From assembly GCF_900105475.1 (NCBI RefSeq), contig NZ_LT629777.1:6386001-6450000 (forward strand): a stretch of DNA of 64,000 nucleotides, given 5' to 3'. The DNA comes from Pseudomonas asplenii. GTDB taxonomy: Bacteria; Pseudomonadota; Gammaproteobacteria; Pseudomonadales; Pseudomonadaceae. Position numbers and translations under genes: made by a program. Position 1 is the first letter of the stretch; every line of letters starts with the position of its first letter. The notes beneath the pieces are model-generated. The model searched no databases and was not told where the DNA came from. It saw only the letters and a program-made list of their open reading frames with translations. Of this stretch, positions 57,686-64,000 are shown piece after piece.

Positions 57686-58348
57686 ATGGATGGTTTCCAC
57701 GATCTCGGCGGTTTCCAAGGCTTTGGCAAAGTTCCCCATACCATCAACAGCCTGAGCTACAACCCCGTGTTCAAGCAGGACTGGGAGCACTTGGCCTACA
57801 GTTTGATGTTCATCGGCGTCGACCACCTGAAAAAATTCAGCGTGGACGAAGTACGTCATGCCGTCGAACGCCTGGATGTTCGCCAACATGTCGGTACCCA
57901 GTACTACGAACGCTATGTCATTGCGACCGCCACGCTGCTGGTCGAAACCGGCGTCATCACCCAGGCCGAGCTTGATCAGGCCCTGGGCTCCCACTTCAAG
58001 CTGGCGAACCCCGCGCATGCCACAGGTCGCCCGGCGATCACCGGTCGCGCGCCCTTTGAGGTCGGCGACCGGGTGGTCGTGCGGGACGAGTACGTGGCAG
58101 GACATATCCGCATGCCGGCCTATGTGCGCGGCAAGCAGGGCGTGGTGTTGCATCGCACCTCGGAAAAATGGCCATTCCCGGACGCGATTGGTCATGGAGA
58201 TACGAGCGCGGCGCATCAGCCGACCTACCATGTCGAGTTCCGCACGCAAGATCTGTGGGGCGACGCGGCAGATGAGGGTTTTGTGGTGGTCGACCTGTTC
58301 GAAAGCTACCTGGACAAGGCCGCCAGCCAACCAGCGGTGAACCCATGA
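57686..58348 (+). CDS. Nitrile hydratase beta subunit
   Basis: A 220-residue beta subunit. The family start [17 protein letters not shown] is present, followed by the alpha-helical dimer region and a C-terminal SH3-like barrel with [31 protein letters not shown]. It lies 41 bases after the alpha gene and overlaps the activator gene start by four bases. Iron-type enzymes often have this alpha-beta-activator order. Confidence 0.96.
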   Translation: MDGFHDLGGFQGFGKVPHTINSLSYNPVFKQDWEHLAYSLMFIGVDHLKKFSVDEVRHAVERLDVRQHVGTQYYERYVIATATLLVETGVITQAELDQALGSHFKLANPAHATGRPAITGRAPFEVGDRVVVRDEYVAGHIRMPAYVRGKQGVVLHRTSEKWPFPDAIGHGDTSAAHQPTYHVEFRTQDLWGDAADEGFVVVDLFESYLDKAASQPAVNP

Positions 58349-59580
58349 TTGACGGCGCCCAGGCGGGCCGACTGCCGGTGACCGTGCTTTCCGGCTTCCT
58401 TGGCGCCGGCAAGACCACCCTGCTCAACCATATCCTGCGCAATCGCGAAGGGCTGAGAGTGGCGGTCATCGTCAATGACATGAGCGAGGTCAACATCGAT
58501 GTCGCAGAGGTGCAGCGCGACGTGTCACTGCACCGTGGCCGCGATGAATTGATCGAGATGAGCAATGGCTGTATCTGCTGCACGCTGCGCGCCGACCTGC
58601 TCGAACAGATCAGTGCCCTGGCCCGTCAGCAACGCTTCGATTACCTGCTCATCGAATCCACGGGAATCTCGGAGCCGATGCCGGTGGCGGAGACGTTCGC
58701 CTTCCTTGACGCCGAGGGCTTCAGCCTCAGCGAACTGGCGCGGCTCGATACCCTGGTGACGGTGGTCGATGGCAGCCGGTTTCAGGCGCTGCTGGAGTCA
58801 CCGGACACCGTGGCCCGCGACGACGCACAGGAGGACGCAGCCAGACGCCCTCTGGCGGACCTTCTGCTCGAGCAGGTGGAGTACGCCAACGTCATTCTCG
58901 TCAACAAGCGCGACCTGATCGATGAGCCTGCTTACCAGGCCGTGCACGCGATCCTCGCCGGCCTCAACCCCAGCGCGCGAATCGTGCCGATGACTCACGG
59001 CAACGTTGAGTTATCCGACATCCTCGGTACCCACCTGTTTGATTTGCCCAGCCTTGCGGCATCGCCGGGCTGGATGAAGAAAATGGAGGCCGACGACACA
59101 CCGGCCTCCGAGTCGGACACCTATGGCGTGACATCGTGGGTGTATCGCGAACGTGCTCCGTTTCACCCACAGCGCTTGCTCGATTTTCTCGAACAGCCCT
59201 GGCGCAACGGGCGTCTGCTGCGCAGCAAAGGTTACTTCTGGCTCGCCAGCCGGCACCTGGAAACCGGCCTGCTGGTGCAAAGCGGCAGGCAGTTCCAGTG
59301 GGGCTATGTCGCGCGCTGGTGGAACTTCATCGAACAGTCGCAGTGGCCGCAGGATGAATATCGGTTGCAGAGCATCATGACCAAGTGGAACAGCATTGTC
59401 GGCGATTGCCGGCAGGAGTTGGTCTTTATCGGCCAGGATCTCGATATCCCTGCGTTGCAGCGCGAACTCGACCACTGCCTGCTCAGTGTCCAGGAAATAG
59501 CCGCCGGCCCGTCGACCTGGCAAACCCTGCCGGGGGCGACAGCCTTTGACACCAGGGCCATGGCGGCCAGCCCGACGTAA
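58345..59580 (+). CDS. P47K/CobW-family nitrile hydratase activator
   Basis: A 411-residue GTPase of the COG0523 family. The P-loop is [16 protein letters not shown] at 15-30. The metal-binding GCICCTL follows near residue 75, and NKRDL gives the nucleotide specificity. In iron-type nitrile hydratase clusters this P47K protein is needed for active enzyme, probably delivering iron. It overlaps the beta-subunit stop by four bases. Confidence 0.93.
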   Translation: MIDGAQAGRLPVTVLSGFLGAGKTTLLNHILRNREGLRVAVIVNDMSEVNIDVAEVQRDVSLHRGRDELIEMSNGCICCTLRADLLEQISALARQQRFDYLLIESTGISEPMPVAETFAFLDAEGFSLSELARLDTLVTVVDGSRFQALLESPDTVARDDAQEDAARRPLADLLLEQVEYANVILVNKRDLIDEPAYQAVHAILAGLNPSARIVPMTHGNVELSDILGTHLFDLPSLAASPGWMKKMEADDTPASESDTYGVTSWVYRERAPFHPQRLLDFLEQPWRNGRLLRSKGYFWLASRHLETGLLVQSGRQFQWGYVARWWNFIEQSQWPQDEYRLQSIMTKWNSIVGDCRQELVFIGQDLDIPALQRELDHCLLSVQEIAAGPSTWQTLPGATAFDTRAMAASPT

Positions 59581-59621
59581 GCCTTGCTGTTGATCCCATT
59601 TGAAAGAGGTAGAGGTGTTCC

Positions 59622-60914
59622 ATGCTCTTTTTCAGCCGAACCACCCGCTGGGTATTGGCACCGCTCGCCAACAGGCTGGAGCAGCCTGACCAGGCCAACA
59701 CGCCGCTGTCGTCGAATAACCCGTTATTACGCCGCATCCTGGCCGGTGTAGACCAACTGCTGCATGAGCGGCGAACCCTGAAGGATCAAACCCACACACT
59801 CGCCCAGGAAGTCGCCCGATTGAATGAGCGCCTGGCCGACCGCGACAGACAGTTGCGCCAGTTGGAGGCGCACTGGGCCCTGATCACCCAAGGCGCAGGT
59901 GAACTGTTCTGGGCGCTGGAACTGGAGGGAAGCACTGCTCCCGCGCCGGAATGTGCGATGCAATGGACGGGGTCTGCGTCGAGCCAGGTCCAAGGTGTTG
60001 ATCAGTTGGGCCGTTGGAGCGAACAGCTGCACCCGGCTGACCAGCAACTGCATCGGGAGGCGCTCACCCGGCATCTCGCCGATCGCAGTGGGCGCACGCC
60101 GTTTGCGTTGGACGTGCGGATGAAGCCGGTATCGGGCGGTGACTATCGCTGGTACAGGGTCAGCGGTGTGTCCCGACGTGACGGACAAGGCGTGGCGCTG
60201 GCCATCGGTGGGAGCGTTCGTGACATTCATGAACAGCACCTGCACAACGAGGCGCTTGAACTGGCCTCCACCCGTTTCGATATTGCCCGGGAGATGCTGC
60301 ATGACGGGCTCAGGGACATCGAGGTGGTGGCCGGCGGCCCGGCGAACCCGAAAAATACCATTTGGTGGTCGTCGCAAATGCGCCGACTGCTGGGGTGCAA
60401 CACGGTTGAGGAATTCCCCAACACCCTGGAAAGCTGGACCTCACGTTTGCATCCCGACGATAGCGCGCGGGCCATCAATGCGTTTATCGCCCATGTTGAC
60501 GACCGCAGCGGCAAGACACCGTTCGATGTGGATTATCGGCTCAAACATAAAAATGGCACTTACCGCTGGTTTCGTGGCCGTGGGCAAACGCGTCGTGCAG
60601 AGGACGGCTCACCGCAACGGGTGGTGGGCGCCATCACCGATATCCATGCCCACCATGAAGAACGCACGATGCGCGAGGCTCAGGCCCAACAACATCGAGT
60701 GATGCAGGAAACCCTCAGCAAGCTGACGCAGATTGTTTCCACCATCCAGGGCATTGCCAGCCAGACCAACCTGTTGGCGTTGAACGCGGCCATCGAAGCG
60801 GCGCGAGCCGGTGATGCCGGGCGCGGGTTTGCGGTGGTTGCCGATGAAGTGCGCAAATTGGCCACCCGTACCAGCCAGGCGACCCAGCAAGCGGCCGAGA
60901 TGATGGACAGCTAG
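59622..60914 (+). CDS. Soluble PAS-PAS-MCP chemoreceptor-like protein
   Basis: A 430-residue protein with no membrane segment. A coiled coil (about 40-85) precedes two PAS domains (about 85-195 and 205-340), both of the PAS_3 type, ending [19 protein letters not shown] and [21 protein letters not shown] short methyl-accepting signalling hairpin follows (about 350-430) with [37 protein letters not shown]. The plan resembles BdlA. The hairpin is much shorter than in full receptors and lacks a C-terminal CheR-binding tail. It follows the activator gene by 41 bases. Confidence 0.85.
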   Translation: MLFFSRTTRWVLAPLANRLEQPDQANTPLSSNNPLLRRILAGVDQLLHERRTLKDQTHTLAQEVARLNERLADRDRQLRQLEAHWALITQGAGELFWALELEGSTAPAPECAMQWTGSASSQVQGVDQLGRWSEQLHPADQQLHREALTRHLADRSGRTPFALDVRMKPVSGGDYRWYRVSGVSRRDGQGVALAIGGSVRDIHEQHLHNEALELASTRFDIAREMLHDGLRDIEVVAGGPANPKNTIWWSSQMRRLLGCNTVEEFPNTLESWTSRLHPDDSARAINAFIAHVDDRSGKTPFDVDYRLKHKNGTYRWFRGRGQTRRAEDGSPQRVVGAITDIHAHHEERTMREAQAQQHRVMQETLSKLTQIVSTIQGIASQTNLLALNAAIEAARAGDAGRGFAVVADEVRKLATRTSQATQQAAEMMDS

Positions 60915-61063
60915 CCACACCTGCGCGGGAGGGGTTGTTTAGCGAACGCTCTTTACCGCCTTCGGTTTCAGGACGATCGAACCACGATCAGATGACTCCA
61001 CGGCACGCGGGATTGCGAGCGCTAAGGCGCTTGTTACCCCAGCCCCCACAGAGCCACCCAGGG

Positions 61064-61372
61064 TCAACGCCGGGTGATCAGTCCCTGTCGCGCCACGCGC
61101 GTCAGTTGGCGGATCACCGCTTCGGCCTGTTCCGCACTCGGCGACTGGATCACCGCCATATCGAAGCTGTCATCGGCAAAGCGCTCCAGCGAATCGCCGT
61201 CGTCGACAAACTGGATCAGGAACGCCGAGGCACGCCCCTTGCGGCGCGGCCAGCCATCCAGGCAACGCAGCAGCGTCGGCTGATTCTCGCCGCACAGGAG
61301 AATTTTCGGATTCCGTTCAGGAAGGTTGGCCGTGATCGGCACCAGACGTATGACAGGGCGTGGGTTGTTCAA
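61064..61372 (-). CDS. Small conserved protein of unknown function
   Basis: A 102-residue frame, MNNPRPVIRLVPITANLPERNPKILLCGENQP and so on. It has alternating hydrophobic and polar segments, and the part DDSFDMAVIQSPSAEQAEAVIRQLTRVARQGLI resembles the late part of Rossmann-type methyltransferases. It is too short for a full domain. No start signal is strong. It marks the return to backbone after the nitrile cluster. Confidence 0.55.
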   Translation of the reverse strand: MNNPRPVIRLVPITANLPERNPKILLCGENQPTLLRCLDGWPRRKGRASAFLIQFVDDGDSLERFADDSFDMAVIQSPSAEQAEAVIRQLTRVARQGLITRR

Positions 61373-61599
61373 CGTGCGTGTCTCCGCCTCAACGATCTGC
61401 CGGGCAGGTGTGAGGCAACACCGAACCAGCGCTTTAGCGGTATTTCGAAACCTGGATCAGGCTTCTGGCGGAGTGCTGTGGACTCCTCTGGCGCCCCGCA
61501 AGTAGCTGTTTAAATCGGCGCATGCAGAACATCCTAGAGAAGCCCTGGGGGCACTGTCAAGAATCGCGCCAGGCAGATGTCCTACAAAAGCCCTACAAC

Positions 61600-61628
61600 A
61601 AAAAGGCCCGCGAATGCGGGCCATTTTT
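61600..61628 (-). terminator. Terminator of the doxX gene
   Basis: A perfect stem GGCCCGC-GAAT-GCGGGCC is followed on the minus strand by TTTTT, about 20 bases after the doxX stop. The plus strand has a similar tract, so it may work both ways. Confidence 0.9.
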
Positions 61629-61647
61629 GTGCAGCCTTGGGGAAAGA

Positions 61648-62082
61648 TTACCGACTGATCGCACCGTCGATCGAAGCCTTGCCTGCACCCTCGATCAGGA
61701 CTGCGAGGGTACCGCCCAGCAGTGCCAGAGCGAATTCGTAGCCGTTGTTACTCATGAACAGACCGTTGTGGATGTGCACCGAGAAGATCGCCACCACCAG
61801 GGTGAAGCTCAGACCCAACGCCGCAGGCCGCGCCAGCAGACCGATGATCAGGGCCAGGCCGCCGAAGAACTCGGTACCGCCAGCCAGCAGCGCCATCAGG
61901 TGACCCGGCGCCAGGCCGATGCTTTCCATCCATTGGGCGGTGCCTTCAAGGCCGTAGCCGCCGAAGAGACCGAAGAGTTTCTGGGCGCCGTGGGCGGCGA
62001 AGATGACCCCCACCAGAATCCGCAGGGCAGTCAGGCCGTAGCCGGCACGGGTGTTCAGAACGCGTTGGATCAGAGTGCTCAT
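61648..62082 (-). CDS. DoxX-family membrane protein
   Basis: A 144-codon gene for a four-helix membrane protein. It starts MSTLIQRVLNTRAGYGLTALRILVGVIFAAHGAQKLFGLFGGYGLEG, typical of DoxX/YphA proteins. Further helices are at about 50-70, 75-95 and 110-135. The ATG at 62082 is preferred over a frame 13 codons longer. Family members are linked to redox stress and sulfur or thiol handling. An AT-rich 100-base spacer separates it from the next gene. Confidence 0.86.
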   Translation of the reverse strand: MSTLIQRVLNTRAGYGLTALRILVGVIFAAHGAQKLFGLFGGYGLEGTAQWMESIGLAPGHLMALLAGGTEFFGGLALIIGLLARPAALGLSFTLVVAIFSVHIHNGLFMSNNGYEFALALLGGTLAVLIEGAGKASIDGAISR

Positions 62083-62183
62083 GGTTGAATCCTTCTTCAA
62101 ATGTCGAGTTGATGGCGCCATATTAATCAGATTTTAAAATTGAAAAAGCGCAAAAAACCCGACATAACAATCTAAAAATTAGA

Positions 62184-63617
62184 TCATTTTCGTGAAGCAA
62201 CCTTTCGTCCATTTCGCTCCAGGGAAGCCCCTTCCAGCGAGCCACGCTCGCGATCGAACGCCAGGTAATACTTGTTCACGCTATTAACATAGTTGACCGG
62301 AGCCATTCCCACTTGCTCCATCGCGACCCGCTCGACCTGGAAGAACCACTGGTTGGGATTCAAGCCGCGCCGCCGCGCCTCGGTGCGCATGCCCTGAACC
62401 CGTTCGGGCCCCATGTTGTAGGCCGCCAGGACAAAGGCCATGCGTTCGCGCTCGTTGAGCTTGGGGCTGGAGAAGAATTTGCGACGGATCATCGCCAGGT
62501 ACTTGGCCCCGGCCTGCACATTGTTATCGACATTCTGGATATTACCGACGCCGACCCGCTGCGCCGCCGCTGGGGTGATCTGCAGCAATCCGGTGGCACC
62601 GCTCGCCCCACGGGCGTTGGGGTCCAGCGCCGACTCCTTGAACGCCAGCGCTGCCAGGTTCAACCAGTCGATGCCCTGGGCCTGGGCATGACGTTGCAGA
62701 ACCGGCCGCAGCTTCTCCAACTTCTGCCGATCGCTGCGGGCCAATGGATAATGCACCTGGTACAGCCGTCGATAGATACGCAGGAACGCCACATCCTGGT
62801 CGGATGGCGATTTGTAGGTCTTGAAAAAACGATCGATGCTGGCCAGCAGCATCGAGGCATCACGCCGCACGAACCAATGCATCTGTCCCGGCTCGCCGAC
62901 CAGTATCTGCCGGTCGAAACGCAGCTTGGGCATGACCTTGGCCCAGCGCTCGGCAATCGGCTGTTCGACGATGGTCAGGTGGAAGATCCCACCCTGGACC
63001 ATCTCCAGCACATCCTCTACCGCCAGGCTCGGGTCGACCCATTCGACCTTCACCGGTGGCAGCTTGTGCAACGCCAGTTTCTGGTTGATCTGGTTCAGCA
63101 CATCGATGGCGGCGCTGCCGGTGCTCAGGGTCAGCGTCCGCCCGGAAAGCTGTTCCACACGGGTAACGCGCTTTTCGCCCTTGAGCCCCACCAGCAGCAG
63201 CGGCACCGGGTTGCCGATCGGCTCACTGGCACTGACCGCATGCCCCGGTTGCGCCTCAAGCAGTTCGCCCGGCGCGACCAGGTCGCCCTCACCACGCTGC
63301 AGCGCCCCCAGCAACTGGTCCTTGGCCTTGGGAATGAGCTTGAGGGTGATTTCCTGGTTGTCCCGGGCATGTCCGTTCAGGTACAGCTCGAAAGCCCGCA
63401 GGCGGTGATACTCGACACCGATCGCCTCGCCCTGGATTTCTCCCGAGCTGTTGCGACTCTGGTTGACCAGCACCCGCAGGACGCGGCTGCTGCGGATTTC
63501 CGCCAGGTCGCGGACCTTCCCCGCCTGACCGACTTCCTGGGGGCCGGCCAGGCGCGCAACCGCCGGCAGCGGCAGCAGGGACAGGCACAGCAGGAGCAAC
63601 AGCGAGGCTCGCTTCAT
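62184..63617 (-). CDS. mltF: MltF-like membrane-bound lytic transglycosylase
   Basis: A 477-residue protein. A signal peptide (about 1-22, ending PAVARLA) leads to a periplasmic solute-binding domain (about 45-285). A C-terminal SLT lytic transglycosylase domain (about 320-460) follows. The catalytic glutamate is in LAFKESALDPNARGASGATGLLQITPAAAQ, and the substrate-groove motif is VLAAYNMGPERVQ. The ATG at 63617 gives the signal peptide; the frame is open upstream. Pseudomonads have more than one MltF paralogue, so the symbol is approximate. Confidence 0.85.
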   Translation of the reverse strand: MKRASLLLLLCLSLLPLPAVARLAGPQEVGQAGKVRDLAEIRSSRVLRVLVNQSRNSSGEIQGEAIGVEYHRLRAFELYLNGHARDNQEITLKLIPKAKDQLLGALQRGEGDLVAPGELLEAQPGHAVSASEPIGNPVPLLLVGLKGEKRVTRVEQLSGRTLTLSTGSAAIDVLNQINQKLALHKLPPVKVEWVDPSLAVEDVLEMVQGGIFHLTIVEQPIAERWAKVMPKLRFDRQILVGEPGQMHWFVRRDASMLLASIDRFFKTYKSPSDQDVAFLRIYRRLYQVHYPLARSDRQKLEKLRPVLQRHAQAQGIDWLNLAALAFKESALDPNARGASGATGLLQITPAAAQRVGVGNIQNVDNNVQAGAKYLAMIRRKFFSSPKLNERERMAFVLAAYNMGPERVQGMRTEARRRGLNPNQWFFQVERVAMEQVGMAPVNYVNSVNKYYLAFDRERGSLEGASLERNGRKVASRK

Positions 63618-63856
63618 CCGTTCACCGCAAAGAATACTGTCCCGCCGCAAGCCGCCAGGCCTGATACGAGTCGATGGAAACCGGGCGTCTGTTGAACCCG
63701 AATTAAAATGCACAAGACGGCGGCGCGAGCGGACGTGAAAACGGCCGCTACTGGCTCGCGGTCTTGAAAGACAGTCATAACTCGTTGTAGTTCTTGGTTT
63801 TTATTATAAATCTACAGCTCTGATATGCTTTTGGGCCTGTAGCCTGAGGACGAACC

Positions 63857-64000
63857 ATGCAACTCATCGATATCGGCGTCAACCTGACCAACTCGGCTTT
63901 TTCCGGAAAACACCGGGAAATACTGGACCGCGCCCAGGCCGCCGGGGTCTGCCAACTGGTACTGACCGGCACCAGTCTCGAGGGTAGCGAACAGGCTCTG
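63857..64000 (+). CDS. tatD: TatD-family deoxyribonuclease, partial
   Basis: The first 48 codons of a TatD-type metal-dependent hydrolase, [40 protein letters not shown]; the gene runs off the right edge. The DIGVNLT block is the start of the barrel and normally carries part of the metal site, although here it reads IGVNLT rather than the more usual DxHxH, as in E. coli TatD. GAGGA precedes the ATG. Confidence 0.85.
   Translation, partial: MQLIDIGVNLTNSAFSGKHREILDRAQAAGVCQLVLTGTSLEGSEQAL

Overview
The window reads as chromosome of a fluorescent Pseudomonas (P. fluorescens group). GC is high, and the backbone gene order oprF-sigX-cmpX-crfX-cmaX, ppsA/ppsR, cysH/cysB and oprI/tesA is that of Pseudomonas. 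REP-type palindromes typical of these species sit between several genes. Two accessory blocks interrupt the backbone: a SPI-1-type type III secretion (T3SS) operon at the left and an aldoxime/nitrile degradation cluster at the right. No tRNA, rRNA, CRISPR, integrase or insertion sequence was recognised.

Layout. Positions 1-10849 (minus strand) hold a near gapless T3SS operon in the order of the Salmonella inv/spa operon: invF, invG (sctC), invE (sctW), invA (sctV), invB-like chaperone, invC (sctN), invI (sctO), invJ (sctP), spaO (sctQ), spaP (sctR), spaQ (sctS), spaR (sctT, cut by the left edge). Positions 10950-16014 hold nitrate assimilation control and uptake: nasS-nasT, a nitrate transporter and a PP2C-kinase fusion. 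Both nasS and the transporter are preceded by a sigma-54 promoter, a hairpin with the same AACGGC hexaloop, and a terminator; this is the layout expected for NasT (ANTAR) antitermination. Positions 16089-20512 carry envelope homeostasis (oprF, sigX, cmpX, crfX, cmaX) and rraA. Then come an alpha/beta hydrolase, ppsA and its regulator ppsR, and a MocR regulator with a divergent EamA exporter. Positions 27733-34730 hold the methylcitrate (propionate) operon gntR-prpB-prpC-acnD-prpF with palindromic operator candidates.

Positions 35011-38074 form a three-gene operon: retropepsin-like protease, inactive transglutaminase with a membrane domain, and ATP-grasp ligase. It is followed by pabB, cysH, cysB, a universal stress protein, a ketopantoate-reductase-like gene, DAHP synthase and a small acetyltransferase. 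Positions 45531-51719 hold oprI, an L,D-transpeptidase, a small conserved gene, tesA divergent from an ABC transporter pair, and greB.

Positions 51775-60914 are the accessory aldoxime/nitrile cluster: AraC regulator, a 53-codon small ORF, aldoxime dehydratase, outer membrane protein, amidase, iron-type nitrile hydratase alpha and beta, P47K activator, and a soluble PAS-PAS chemoreceptor-like protein. Together these would turn aldoximes into nitriles, amides and acids. Two direct-repeat elements with the same 21-bp period lie before the small ORF/oxdA and before the amidase, and are good candidates for the AraC operators. The right end returns to backbone: a small unknown gene, DoxX, an MltF-like transglycosylase and the start of a TatD nuclease.
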